Assembly: GCA_011050085.1 (NCBI GenBank) | Contig: DRGL01000037.1 | Span: 49,023 to 113,022 of the forward strand | Direction of reading: 5' to 3' | DNA: 64,000 nucleotides | Origin: Pricia antarctica | GTDB taxonomy: Bacteria > Bacteroidota > Bacteroidia > Flavobacteriales > Flavobacteriaceae | Shown here: piece after piece, positions 45,876 through 55,002 of the stretch | Layout: every line of letters starts with the position of its first letter | Position numbering within the stretch: the stretch's first letter is position 1 | Made by a program: the position numbers and the translations under genes | The notes under the pieces: generated by a model | Told to the model about the DNA's origin: nothing | Database searches by the model: none | The model's input: the letters and a program-made list of their open reading frames with translations, nothing else

Positions 45876-48331
45876 ATAGGTTATTATTATTAGTATCGCT
45901 TGGATGCATTTCAAACCAAATCGCTGCACAAAATCAGATTAGCGCTGACCCCGAATTAGAAAAGGATATCATACAATCAGGTATCATTCATAGTCCTTTG
46001 CAACTCAATTATTTAAATTCGTTTGAAGCCAAAGAGCTCAACAAAAAGGTTCTATACAATCAACTACTTGTTAAAACCAACACTATCTCTAACTGGAGCC
46101 ACTCCGGTTATGGAAAAATTTCGCTTTCCAAAGAAAAGTCCACTTCTGATGCCGGAAGTTTAAAAATGGAATTCCCAACGTATACAGGAAAAAGAGCGCA
46201 AGGATCAAAAGAAGATCCTGATTATGCTACCTATGGAAATTGTACGGCGACATTTGACGTTAATCATGAAAACTGGGAAAAATACAACCGCATTGCCTTT
46301 AAAATCTTTCCCGACTGTGAAGGTTCAAGGGTGGTCAACATAGATTTTATAATTAAAAATGGCTCCTCCCTAACAAAATCGAACTACAATAGACAGTCAG
46401 GAAATCACTTACTAAATTTGAAAAATCACGAGTGGAATACGTGCTTTTTAGATCTTGGTGAATATCAAAGGGACAGTATTTCTCAAATCAGTTTCAACGT
46501 CAGTTTAAAAGGGAAAGATATCACTACCGGAGATGCTGTTATCTATTACATTGATACTATTGAGCTTCAGCAGATAGAAAATCAAGAAAAAGTCAGTGGT
46601 TGGATGCCCGGACAAAATACCGTGGTTTATTCTACGACCGGATATATGCTCGACGGAGAAAAAACGGCGATTGTCAATATGGATGAAAACTACCATAAAA
46701 ATCGTTTTTGGCTCATTGACCCTTCAAATGGCAATGTGGCCTATTCAGGACCTATCAGAACCGATGTAACAACAACTGGTACCTATGCCATTGCTGACTT
46801 CTCTGATTTTAAAATCCCAGGAAATTACCAGTTGAAAGTTGGTGATAGTAGTACTGCTGCATTCCGTATCGGTAAAAACATATGGGAAAATTCGCTCTGG
46901 AAGACCTTGAATTTTGTGTTCTGTCAACGTTGCGGCTATCCCGTTCCCGGTAAACACGGCACGTGTCATATCGATTTAATGTCCGAACACAACGGGAAAC
47001 GGATTTCGTATGGGGGTGGTTGGCACGATGCCGGGGACTTGTCCCAACAAACGCTGCAAACAGCGGACGTAGCCTACAATTTCCTCGAAGCATACGATAA
47101 ACTAAAAGATAAAAATCCGATACTGTCAAACCGTATGCTCGAGGAGGGAAAATGGGGAATGGATTTTATTCTTAAAAATCGATATGGTGACGGGTATAGA
47201 GCCAGTAGTATGGGTCTTTTGATTTGGCAAGACGGGGTATTTAATTCTATTGACGATATTTCTTCGGTACGTGTCCAAGATATCGGTTTTGATAATTTTT
47301 TATATGCAGCTTATGAAGCCTACGCGGCAATGACAATTCCTGATGACGTCGAGATGAGAGAATATCTCAAGCGTGTTGCTAAAGCGGATTTTGAATTTGC
47401 TTTGCAGAAGCATACTACGGTCGGCTATGGTGAATTTCACACTTTTTATGAACACAGTTTCAATACATCTGAGAGCCAATATATGGCGACAGCATCCTGG
47501 GCGGCAAGTATGTTGTTTAAACTTACAAATGATCCTTATTATGCCGAACAGGCAGCAAAATTTATTGATTATACATTGGATTGCCAACGGGCGGAACCAA
47601 TCGGAAAAGCGGGAATTCAAGGTTTTTTCTACCGCGATGTCTCAAAAAAAGTGATTGTTCATTACAATCATCAATCACGTGAACAGCTTTATATGCAATC
47701 GCTAATATTGCTTTGTGAAACACAACCTAACCACGAGAATTATTCTAAATGGAAAAAATCCATTCGGTTATACGGAGGTTATTTAAAAAGCCTTGTGCCA
47801 TTTACGGCCCCTTACGGGATGCTGGCCAGTGGTGTGTATCATAAAGATGAATACAAGGATAGTACAAGCTTTGATGCGCTTCACTTATTTCAACCACCCA
47901 ATGCCCGAGAAATTTTTACGAAACAGGTAAAAAATGGCATTCAACTTGACGATGAACATTATCTAAAGCGCTTCCCCGTTTGGTTCAGTATTTTTAATGG
48001 TAATACTGCGGTTCATTTATCGATGGGCAAAGCTGCCGTAATCTGCGGTAAATTCCTGAAGGACGAAAAATTGTTACAGATTGGGCAGGACCAATTATAT
48101 TGGGTCGTTGGTAAAAACCCGTTCGGCCAATCCCTTATTTATAATGAAGGTTACAATTATCCACAAATGGATAATTTTTCTTCTGGTGAAACAGTGGGAC
48201 AGATACCAGTAGGAATTTATTCGCTTGCAAATACCGATATTCCCTATTGGCCTCAGACCAATACCTCATGTTATAAAGAGGTCTGGGTTACATCGGCCGG
48301 AAAATGGATATCGCTGGCAAGTGAATTTTAA
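45872..48331 (+). CDS. Exported glycoside hydrolase family 9 enzyme
   Basis: An 819-residue enzyme with a signal peptide (about 1-18). A beta-sandwich N-terminal module (about 80-230) is followed by an Ig-like CelD_N domain (about 240-335, MPGQNTVVYSTTGYML) and the GH9 (alpha/alpha)6 catalytic domain. The catalytic pair is in GGWHDAGD with Asp386 and Asp389; the likely proton donor is Glu803 in YKEVWVT near the C-terminus. The NPFGQSLIYNEG segment corresponds to the NP motif of GH9. GH9 members cut beta-glucans such as cellulose, or act as exo-beta-glucosaminidases. Sitting between two ThuA genes, it may act on an oligosaccharide with a ThuA-processed end. Confidence 0.88.
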   Translation: MNRLLLLVSLGCISNQIAAQNQISADPELEKDIIQSGIIHSPLQLNYLNSFEAKELNKKVLYNQLLVKTNTISNWSHSGYGKISLSKEKSTSDAGSLKMEFPTYTGKRAQGSKEDPDYATYGNCTATFDVNHENWEKYNRIAFKIFPDCEGSRVVNIDFIIKNGSSLTKSNYNRQSGNHLLNLKNHEWNTCFLDLGEYQRDSISQISFNVSLKGKDITTGDAVIYYIDTIELQQIENQEKVSGWMPGQNTVVYSTTGYMLDGEKTAIVNMDENYHKNRFWLIDPSNGNVAYSGPIRTDVTTTGTYAIADFSDFKIPGNYQLKVGDSSTAAFRIGKNIWENSLWKTLNFVFCQRCGYPVPGKHGTCHIDLMSEHNGKRISYGGGWHDAGDLSQQTLQTADVAYNFLEAYDKLKDKNPILSNRMLEEGKWGMDFILKNRYGDGYRASSMGLLIWQDGVFNSIDDISSVRVQDIGFDNFLYAAYEAYAAMTIPDDVEMREYLKRVAKADFEFALQKHTTVGYGEFHTFYEHSFNTSESQYMATASWAASMLFKLTNDPYYAEQAAKFIDYTLDCQRAEPIGKAGIQGFFYRDVSKKVIVHYNHQSREQLYMQSLILLCETQPNHENYSKWKKSIRLYGGYLKSLVPFTAPYGMLASGVYHKDEYKDSTSFDALHLFQPPNAREIFTKQVKNGIQLDDEHYLKRFPVWFSIFNGNTAVHLSMGKAAVICGKFLKDEKLLQIGQDQLYWVVGKNPFGQSLIYNEGYNYPQMDNFSSGETVGQIPVGIYSLANTDIPYWPQTNTSCYKEVWVTSAGKWISLASEF

Positions 48332-48332
48332 A

Positions 48333-49106
48333 ATGCTTAAAATGAAAAAAGTTGTTTTGGGTTTCTTTTTAATTTTTGTTTTGATTTCCAATGGCTGTTT
48401 TGGGGCAAGTCAGAAGAAATACAAAAATGTCTTAGTGCTTACGGAGCGATTCAGTCAACATCGAAGTTTTGTACTTGCCGCACTGCCTTGGTTGAACGAA
48501 TTTGGTGAGAAAAATAATTTCATATTTACCGAAATTAATCACGCATCGGAGATTACTGAAGAGTTGTTGAAGAAGTATGATGTATTTGTTCAACTTGATT
48601 GTTCACCTTATGGGTGGGGCAGTGAAGCAGAAGCTGCCTTTATCAAGTATATGGAAGAAGGGAAGATAGGTTGGATCGGATTTCATCATGCGTCGTTACT
48701 TGGCGAATTTGATGGTTATCCTATGTGGAATTGGTTCTCGGATTTTATGGGCGAAATTCGTTTTAAGGATTATATCGCTGAAACAGCATCGGCCATAGTT
48801 CATATTGAAGATGAAAAGCATCCAGTTATGAAAGGAATCTCAACATCATTTTCTATTCCAAATGAAGAGTGGTATACTTTTGATAAAAATCCTAGGGAAA
48901 AAGTTCATGTGTTAGCCTCTGTTGATGAATCGACCTATCGGCCAGACTCGGACATTAAAATGGGAGATCATCCGGTAATTTGGACAAATACTGAAGTAAA
49001 AACACGGAACGTATATTTTCTAATAGGACATGCGGATACGTTATTTACATCCGATGAATTTAAAAAAATGTTTTCCAATGCCCTGCTTTGGGCGGTAGAA
49101 AAGTAA
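48333..49106 (+). CDS. Exported ThuA-domain protein 2
   Basis: A 257-residue ThuA-like protein starting at ATG 48333, one base after the GH9 stop; the longer open frame back to 48225 overlaps GH9 and is rejected. An ATG at 48342 is also possible. The signal peptide is KVVLGFFLIFVLISNGCFG. Landmarks are VLVLTERFSQHRSFV, VQLDCSPYGWG, GWIGFHHASLLGE, KHPVMKGIS and HPVIWTNTEVKTRNVYFLIGH. The protein ends at NALLWAVEK, TAA 49104-49106. The same frame continues beyond the stop into a sequence related to the C-terminal tail of ThuA 1. Confidence 0.85.
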   Translation: MLKMKKVVLGFFLIFVLISNGCFGASQKKYKNVLVLTERFSQHRSFVLAALPWLNEFGEKNNFIFTEINHASEITEELLKKYDVFVQLDCSPYGWGSEAEAAFIKYMEEGKIGWIGFHHASLLGEFDGYPMWNWFSDFMGEIRFKDYIAETASAIVHIEDEKHPVMKGISTSFSIPNEEWYTFDKNPREKVHVLASVDESTYRPDSDIKMGDHPVIWTNTEVKTRNVYFLIGHADTLFTSDEFKKMFSNALLWAVEK

Positions 49107-49190
49107 TGGGACGCCTCGGAAAAGGTTATACGGAAAGTACCTAAAGATTTTTTAGGCTACGGAATTGTTACGCTAAGAAAACAATTTAAA
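49107..49190 (+). pseudogene. In-frame remnant of a ThuA C-terminal tail after the stop codon
   Basis: Directly after the TAA of ThuA 2, the same frame reads WDASEKVIRKVPKDF, then GIVTLRKQFKY. This matches the tail of ThuA 1 (WAATANVTQKVPKDF, then DIITLRKEFKA) along the whole segment. Either ThuA 2 lost its tail by a nonsense mutation (GAA to TAA would be enough at the aligned place), or a third copy was deleted down to this end. Confidence 0.65.
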
Positions 49191-49410
49191 TATACCTCGC
49201 AAAACACAAAAAACCCTAGGAGCATTTGCCTATTACGGTACATTAAATTTGACCTATAGTTGTTTTTTAGTGTGCGAGATGCCATCTGCCAACAGATATT
49301 TATCGTTTATATCGCTATGGTCACACAGTCAATATTTTTTTTGTTTTGAATCCAAATAAATATATAAACCTTTAATCTATGCAATTCAATGGAGGAGCTC
49401 AAGCTGAGGT

Positions 49411-49629
49411 TCAAGGCTCAATATCATGATCGTTGATTGGATACCAATGCGTAATATGGAATACGGATTCAGCAAAATTTTCACAGATAATATATTCCCC
49501 TTCAATATCTTTATCTAGACTAATTTTCCCAAATATTTTCACTTTATAATCTTCTGTATTCGGCTTAAAGTTTGCTGCCAATACGTTGCCTTTGGGCAAA
49601 TTCTTTTTATCAATTTTAATCCATTCCAT
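49411..49629 (-). CDS. Small DUF551-like hypothetical protein
   Basis: A 72-residue protein beginning MEWIKIDKKNLPKGNVLAAN and ending with VFHITHWYPINDHD. The pattern of a tryptophan near the start, LP, and a terminal THWYP resembles the DUF551 family (usual ending THWMPLP), which is often found on mobile elements. It is downstream of tRNA-Lys and close to an integrase relic, which fits. Function unknown. Confidence 0.5.
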   Translation of the reverse strand: MEWIKIDKKNLPKGNVLAANFKPNTEDYKVKIFGKISLDKDIEGEYIICENFAESVFHITHWYPINDHDIEP

Positions 49630-49929
49630 ACTCCTGAAATAATTTATAGTGTTGAACAGTATATAAAAGTAAAAGTCAAATTACTACTTTTCATTTTGGT
49701 AGACGGCAATTAGCAATTTAGCTTGGTAAAGATCATCTTTCAATTTCAAATTTTATATTTCTAGCTTATTAATTCCTGATGTATCTTCAATAATTTTTAA
49801 TTCAAAAGGGGTATCGGGTTTTCTTCTTCAATTAAATTGGGTACTACAATAGATGCTAGTCCTAAAATCAAACTTGCAATTATAGCTGCTATTGCAAATT
49901 TGATTGATTTGTCTTCAAGTTCTATGGAT

Positions 49930-50031
49930 TCACTGATTTATTGTAATCCTTAAGTAAATTGGGGCTTTGCCGAGCTTTTCAAGTTTACTGGTCCTACTGT
50001 AGCGGAGAACCGCGAAAGAATTAGACTCCAT
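49930..50031 (-). pseudogene. N-terminal fragment of a Bacteroidota tyrosine-type site-specific integrase
   Basis: ATG 50031 opens a 33-codon frame: MESNSFAVLRYSRTSKLEKL followed by GKAPIYLRITIN and a stop. This matches the Arm-DNA-binding N-terminus of Bacteroidota tyrosine integrases (typically ..FxxRxSKxxKxGKAPIYLRITVxG). Everything after this motif (SAM-like and catalytic domains) is missing. It begins about 230 bases past the 3' end of tRNA-Lys, the typical place of an element that had integrated in the tRNA gene. Confidence 0.7.
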
Positions 50032-50201
50032 AGATTTTATATTTTGAAGTTCAATTTTGATAGTTATTGCCTGCAAGAAAAAAACATTCAATTTTTTGGC
50101 ATTACTCAGGTGCGCTTTTTGTGAAATTCCAAATAGGGCACCGAATGGTGCACCTAAAGTGTTGGTATTTTTTGATATAAAATGAATTCAGGAAAAATAA
50201 A

Positions 50202-50236
50202 AAAAAGTCTGTAAATCAACGATTTACAGACTTTTT
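50202..50236 (-). terminator. Terminator following tRNA-Lys
   Basis: A 16-bp perfect stem AAAAAGTCTGTAAATC / GATTTACAGACTTTTT with the loop AAC. It begins 24 bases past the 3' end of the tRNA on the minus strand and ends in a T-run there. Confidence 0.85.
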
Positions 50237-50259
50237 GGAAACTTATGAAGGTCTTTAAG

Positions 50260-50332
50260 TGACCTGGCCGGGGCTCGAACCCGGGACCCTCTCCTTAAAA
50301 GGGAGATGCTCTACCAACTGAGCTACCAGGTC
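50260..50332 (-). tRNA. tRNA-Lys, anticodon TTT
   Basis: The minus strand folds into a full cloverleaf of 73 bases: acceptor stem GACCTGG / CCAGGTC, D arm AGCTCAGTTGGTAGAGC, anticodon stem TCTCC / GGAGA around CTTTTAA with anticodon TTT, T arm CCGGG/TTCGAGC/CCCGG-type, and discriminator A at 50260. CCA is not encoded. A terminator follows directly. It lies between the accessory region on the left and core genes on the right. Confidence 0.96.
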
Positions 50333-50471
50333 AAAATGTCAACACTAAGTTTTCATCTTAGCGGCTGCAAATATAAGTTCAATAATTAATTTTCCAAGCC
50401 TATTCGAAGAGAAATTTTAGTTTTCTTTGAAATGACTTCAAAAAACTTCATTTTTACACAAAATCAAGACC

Positions 50472-50993
50472 GTGAAAATAGTTTTATTGGGGTATATGGG
50501 AAGTGGAAAGACAACAGTTGGCAAGCATATTGCCGAAAGTTTGGACATGCAATTCTTAGATCTTGATGCCTATATTGAAAAAAAGGAAGAAATGCCTATC
50601 GCAACTATTTTTGAAAGCAGGGGAGAATTCTATTTTCGAAAAAAGGAATATCAATATCTTGAAGAAGTACTAAGTCAAAAAGATGATTTTGTATTATCCG
50701 TTGGCGGGGGAACCCCTTGTTATGGTAAAAACCTTGATAGTATCTTAAAAAGCACGGAAAACGTTTTTTACCTAAACGTGCCAATTTCCCAATTGGTAGC
50801 GAGACTTTCAAAACAGAAGTCACAAAGGCCACTAATTCGTGATGTTTCAGATGAAGATTTACCGGAATTTATCGGTAAGCACCTTTTTGAACGTAACGCA
50901 TTTTATAACCAAGCCCACATCACTTTATATTGCGGCGACAAAAGTGCTGAGGCAATTGGAGTTGAGATCTTACATATTCTGAATCCTCAATAA
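50472..50993 (+). CDS. aroK: Shikimate kinase
   Basis: Shikimate kinase phosphorylates shikimate with ATP in the chorismate pathway. The 173-residue cytoplasmic protein starts at GTG 50472. The P-loop is GYMGSGKTT (7-15). The shikimate-binding DLDAYIE (about 32-38), the FESRGEFYFR segment, the GGGTPCYGKN loop and the lid arginines in KQKSQRPLIRD are all present. Length is normal. It is convergent with the phosphoribosyltransferase gene 68 bases away, a common neighbourhood in flavobacteria. Confidence 0.95.
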   Translation: MKIVLLGYMGSGKTTVGKHIAESLDMQFLDLDAYIEKKEEMPIATIFESRGEFYFRKKEYQYLEEVLSQKDDFVLSVGGGTPCYGKNLDSILKSTENVFYLNVPISQLVARLSKQKSQRPLIRDVSDEDLPEFIGKHLFERNAFYNQAHITLYCGDKSAEAIGVEILHILNPQ

Positions 50994-51061
50994 TTCATTG
51001 GAGGTATAACCTCTACGGCCATAATAGGTTTTAATCTGCTACCTATACCAAGTCACTTTTA

Positions 51062-51559
51062 TCAATCTAAATACACTATATCATTCTTTACCTTGAATTC
51101 TACATGAACATGCTCCTGTAGCGATGTAGATAAAGAAATCCCTTTGAAATCAGCTTTTACAGGATATTTTTTGTGATTTCGATTGACCAATACGGCTGTT
51201 TTTAATTGTTTTAACGGCGTTTTTAAAAAATGATGTACTCCGTAAATTAGCGTTGTTCCCGAATTCAGGACATCGTCGACTAAAACGACGGATTTGTTTT
51301 CATATTCTTTTTCGGGAATAGAGGTTTGAACACCGCTTTTAAGGGGGTTTGCTTTGTCCATGCTCATCTTGCAAAGTCGTATCTTGGCTTGCGTTATTTT
51401 TTGTAGAATGGCCTGAAGTTTTTTGGCGAATTGAAGTCCACCGCCATCTATGCCGGCGATAACGATTTCTTCTTCCTCAACATTTGCCTCATAGATTTGG
51501 TAAGCGATACGGCGTACAGTATGTTGAATTTGTTCGTGTGATAATATCTTGTTATCCAT
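51062..51559 (-). CDS. Type I phosphoribosyltransferase-family protein
   Basis: A 165-residue PRTase-fold protein. The PRPP-binding motif is VVLVDDVLNSGTTLIYG (about 90-106). The first loop region is VIAGIDGGGLQFA, and the closing hood is short. It resembles PyrR/hypoxanthine-type PRTases but is not close enough to name the base. There is no membrane segment. It is convergent with aroK and divergent from the sulfatase gene. Confidence 0.85.
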   Translation of the reverse strand: MDNKILSHEQIQHTVRRIAYQIYEANVEEEEIVIAGIDGGGLQFAKKLQAILQKITQAKIRLCKMSMDKANPLKSGVQTSIPEKEYENKSVVLVDDVLNSGTTLIYGVHHFLKTPLKQLKTAVLVNRNHKKYPVKADFKGISLSTSLQEHVHVEFKVKNDIVYLD

Positions 51560-51673
51560 ATAGCAAAGGTTTGCTTTTCAAAGATAGCAGGAGATAGTTC
51601 AAATTGTACATCGTATTGCTAAGTTTTTAGTAAATTTCGATAGATAAGCAACAAATCTAACGGACAGACTTTT

Positions 51674-53161
51674 ATGAAAACAGATAAAATCTTGGTACTG
51701 ACGGTATGCATCCTTTTTATAATGGTCAAGACCCAGGCAAATACTGACCCGGATAAACCGCCCAAGAAGAAACCTAGAAATGTAATCTTCATTCTTACGG
51801 ACGACCATCGCTACGATTATATGGGATTTACGGGAAAAGTGCCATGGTTAGAAACTCCGAATATGGATAAGCTAGCATCGGAGGGCGCTTATTTACCGAA
51901 TACATTTGTAACTACGTCATTGTGCTCCCCGAGTAGGGCTTCCATTTTAACGGGACAGTTTTCGCACACCCATACCATAGTCGACAATCAAGCCCCGAAC
52001 CCCGGAAACCTAACTTTTTTCCCTGAATATTTAGAAAAAGCGGGCTATCAAACCGGTTTTTTCGGAAAGTGGCATATGGGCGATCATGGCGACGAACCAC
52101 AACCAGGCTTTACGCATTGGGAAAGTTTTGTTGGTCAAGGGGTTTACTATAACCCGACCTTGAATATAAATGGTAAGCGAACCATATATAAAGACTCTAC
52201 TTACATCACGGATTTGTTGACCGAACATGCGGTGGATTGGCTAAAAAATCGTGATGAAAAGAAACCTTTTTTCATGTATTTGTCCCACAAGGCCGTTCAC
52301 GCCGGCTTTCAACCCGCGCGACGTCATAAAGGTCGGTATAAGAATAAAAAAATTGAGCTGCCAAGTACCTATGGCCAGACCCTAACTGGTGAATATCGTG
52401 ACCTTAAATGGCCCCAATGGGTCGCTGACCAAAGGGTTAGTTGGCATGGGGTCGATTACATGTACCACGGTTTTAACGATATCTATGAAATGGTGGTTGA
52501 TTATTGCGAAACACTTCTGGGTGTCGACGAAAGTATCGGTACGGTGATGGACTATCTAAAGGAGGAAGGTTTAGACGATTCCACTTTGGTAATCTACATG
52601 GGGGACAACGGTTTTAGCTGGGGCGAGCACGGGCTTATAGACAAGCGCCATTTTTATGAGGAGTCCGTAAAAGTGCCGCTTTTGGTTCGCTGTCCCGAAC
52701 TGTTCAAGGGCGGTCAAAAACCTAAACAAATGGTACAGAATATAGATATCGGTCCTACCGTGTTGGCGGAAGCTGGGGTAAAGCAGCCTGCAAATATGCC
52801 AGGAGTTTCTTTTATACCGATTTTGACCGGTGATACGTCAGCTAAACCTAGGGAAGAGATTTTCTATGAATATTATTGGGAGTATGATTTTCCAATGACG
52901 CCTACTGTTTTCGGGATGCGATCTGATAAATATAAGTACATCAAATATCAGGGTATTTGGGACCGTAATGAACTCTATGATTTGGAAAACGATCCTGCTG
53001 AAATGTACAACCTTATTGCCGATCCCGATAAACAGGATATCGCAAAGTCAATGTCGACTGCCATCTATGATTGGTTGGAAGAGACCGGAGGTATGCAGAT
53101 TCCATTGAAACGGACGGTCAAGTATCGATTTGGTGATTTTAAACATAGGGAAGAATATTGA
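51674..53161 (+). CDS. Exported type I sulfatase
   Basis: A formylglycine-dependent sulfatase of 495 residues with a signal peptide (about 1-22, ILVLTVCILFIMVKTQA). The metal aspartates are Asp43-Asp44 (ILTDDHRYDYMG). The maturation motif CSPSR is at 84-88, so it needs a formylglycine-generating enzyme, which is not in this window. GKWHMGDHG, the HKAVHAGF segment and MGDNGFSWGEHG carry further active-site residues. It should remove sulfate from a glycan and fits the SusCD and FG-GAP genes after it as part of a locus for sulfated marine polysaccharide. Confidence 0.93.
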   Translation: MKTDKILVLTVCILFIMVKTQANTDPDKPPKKKPRNVIFILTDDHRYDYMGFTGKVPWLETPNMDKLASEGAYLPNTFVTTSLCSPSRASILTGQFSHTHTIVDNQAPNPGNLTFFPEYLEKAGYQTGFFGKWHMGDHGDEPQPGFTHWESFVGQGVYYNPTLNINGKRTIYKDSTYITDLLTEHAVDWLKNRDEKKPFFMYLSHKAVHAGFQPARRHKGRYKNKKIELPSTYGQTLTGEYRDLKWPQWVADQRVSWHGVDYMYHGFNDIYEMVVDYCETLLGVDESIGTVMDYLKEEGLDDSTLVIYMGDNGFSWGEHGLIDKRHFYEESVKVPLLVRCPELFKGGQKPKQMVQNIDIGPTVLAEAGVKQPANMPGVSFIPILTGDTSAKPREEIFYEYYWEYDFPMTPTVFGMRSDKYKYIKYQGIWDRNELYDLENDPAEMYNLIADPDKQDIAKSMSTAIYDWLEETGGMQIPLKRTVKYRFGDFKHREEY

Positions 53162-53217
53162 TTGTACTGACAATACAGTTTTGAAAATGCTAAAGAGACG
53201 TATCTTTGGAGGACTTT

Positions 53218-54735
53218 ATGGATAAAAACATATTTTCGATTTTTTTTGTTCTTTTCGTACTGATGTGTGTATCCTGCTCAAATTCAGGAACGGCTAAAGG
53301 TCAGGCGTTATATGAATCCCAATGCGCTAGCTGTCATCTGCTTCCTAATGTTCAAGATGTACCCAAAAATTTATGGAAAGACGTGGTCCTCCCAGAAATG
53401 GGTGCTCGTATGGGTATTCCAACTACTGGTTATGACCCGTATAAGGGATTTAGTTTTGAAGAGCAGTATGCCATGATTCAATCTGGCGTATATGGTGTGT
53501 CACCCTCGATTTCAAAAGAAGATTGGCAACTGCTGGTCGATTATGTTCTCTCGAATGCCCCCGATAGTTTACGAGTTGGTAAGAAAGTCGATAGCCCGAA
53601 AAATCTAGAACAGTTTATGCCCATGGCGGTAAATCTCGACAGCATCAAAGGCAGTTTGCTGACATTTGCCGAGTATGATACAGTCAAAAATAAGATGATT
53701 ACTGCCGATACTAAAGGTTTGGTTTATGAGTATGACGCTATTCGGAACAATGTCGATCGAAGATTTTCTTTTGGAAGTCCGATTACTGCTTTTAGTGAAA
53801 CGGATTATGCATCATATATTACAAGCGTTGGAATACTTGACCCGTCCGAGAAGTTTGCTGGGAGTATCAATATAGTTCAGAACGGAACAGGGCGACGATT
53901 GCCTTTTAAATTACATCGGCCGGTACACACTTTAGTGCATGATTTGAACGAAGACGGTAGCGATGAACTTATCATCTGTGAATTTGGAAATCTTACAGGT
54001 CAGCTTTCGCTACTACAACAAAAAAATGATTCCATATTCGAAAGAAAAGTGCTGTTGAACCGGCCCGGAGCAATTCGAACGATAGTGCGCGATATGAATC
54101 GCGACGGTAAAGATGATATCATCGTAATGACTGCTCAAGGGGATGAGGGGATTAGTATTTTGTATCAATCCGATAATCTTGTTTTCAACATAGAACAGGT
54201 TATTCGCTTTAGTCCGATTTCCGGAAGTAGTTGGTTCGAAGTGTTGGATTATGACGGTGATGGCAATCAGGATATAATCAGTGTTCATGGCGATAATGGT
54301 GATAAGACCCAGGTATTAAAACCATATCATGGAATGCGGATACATCTAAACGATGGTACCAATCATTTTTCGGAAGCTTTTTTCTATCCTTTCCATGGAG
54401 CCACACGCAGTGTCAGCAGAGATTTTGATCAAGATGGGGATATTGATATCGCTTTGATATCCACATTCCCGGACTACAGTAAACGACCTGAACAATCTTT
54501 TATATATCTGGAAAATAAAAATAGTTCCGATTTTAATTTTCAGTCCTACCGACTGCCCGAGAACATTTCCGGAAGATGGTTCTTGATGGATGCGGGTGAT
54601 GTCGATAGCGATGGTGATGAAGATATCGTGCTTACCTGTTTTACCTATTCCTTCACGCCCTTGCCCGAAGATTTGTCTACGGAATGGCGGGAATCTGATG
54701 TTGATATGGTGATATTGAAGAACAGCTTGTTTTAG
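53218..54735 (+). CDS. Lipoprotein with cytochrome c heme site and FG-GAP propeller
   Basis: A 505-residue exported protein from ATG 53218 (a TTG at 53206 is in frame but less likely). The signal sequence ends at a probable lipidated Cys20 (LMCVSC). A c-type cytochrome module follows with CASCH at 36-40 and a methionine-rich distal part. From about 150 the protein is a VCBS/FG-GAP propeller with calcium motifs such as DLNEDGSDE, DMNRDGKDD, DYDGDGNQD and DFDQDGDID. Fusion of a heme domain and a propeller suggests electron transfer during extracellular oxidation of a sugar, but no enzyme domain is recognised. It follows the sulfatase by 56 bases. Confidence 0.82.
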   Translation: MDKNIFSIFFVLFVLMCVSCSNSGTAKGQALYESQCASCHLLPNVQDVPKNLWKDVVLPEMGARMGIPTTGYDPYKGFSFEEQYAMIQSGVYGVSPSISKEDWQLLVDYVLSNAPDSLRVGKKVDSPKNLEQFMPMAVNLDSIKGSLLTFAEYDTVKNKMITADTKGLVYEYDAIRNNVDRRFSFGSPITAFSETDYASYITSVGILDPSEKFAGSINIVQNGTGRRLPFKLHRPVHTLVHDLNEDGSDELIICEFGNLTGQLSLLQQKNDSIFERKVLLNRPGAIRTIVRDMNRDGKDDIIVMTAQGDEGISILYQSDNLVFNIEQVIRFSPISGSSWFEVLDYDGDGNQDIISVHGDNGDKTQVLKPYHGMRIHLNDGTNHFSEAFFYPFHGATRSVSRDFDQDGDIDIALISTFPDYSKRPEQSFIYLENKNSSDFNFQSYRLPENISGRWFLMDAGDVDSDGDEDIVLTCFTYSFTPLPEDLSTEWRESDVDMVILKNSLF

Positions 54736-55002
54736 TAAAAGCTTGCCTGAGATTGCTATTAAGAAAGACAGTTAAACCTTAAGATGGGTATGGGGAATGC
54801 CATATAACTAAATTTTATTGGCACACGGACGTTTAAATTAGCGGTGTGGCATTCTTTCTCAAAAGAGGTGGTTATGTAAACCAAAGAAGACGTCGCGGCT
54901 TAAGGTATCCTATTCTGATACCTGTAAAACATGATGCTCGCAATCCCTATTAAACTTTACGATCATTGGGAATGTTTATGGGGTAAAGCATACTTTCAAC
55001 CT

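Larger units (their letters stand above)
49630..50259. other. Gene-remnant region downstream of tRNA-Lys
   Basis: Apart from the integrase relic (49930-50031) and the tRNA terminator (50202-50236), the minus strand contains an open stretch near 49795-49945 reading ELEDKSIKFAIAAIIASLI and LEEE-like residues, a possible small membrane protein without a start codon. The region looks like decayed mobile DNA. Confidence 0.45.

Noticed and set aside
48225..48332. N-terminal extension of ThuA 2 back into GH9
   Set aside because: It overlaps the GH9 3' end in another frame and lacks a signal peptide; ATG 48333 gives a proper one.
54795..54854. 8-bp inverted repeat GAATGCCA / TGGCATTC
   Set aside because: Its loop is about 44 bases and no U-tract follows; not enough to call a structured RNA or terminator.
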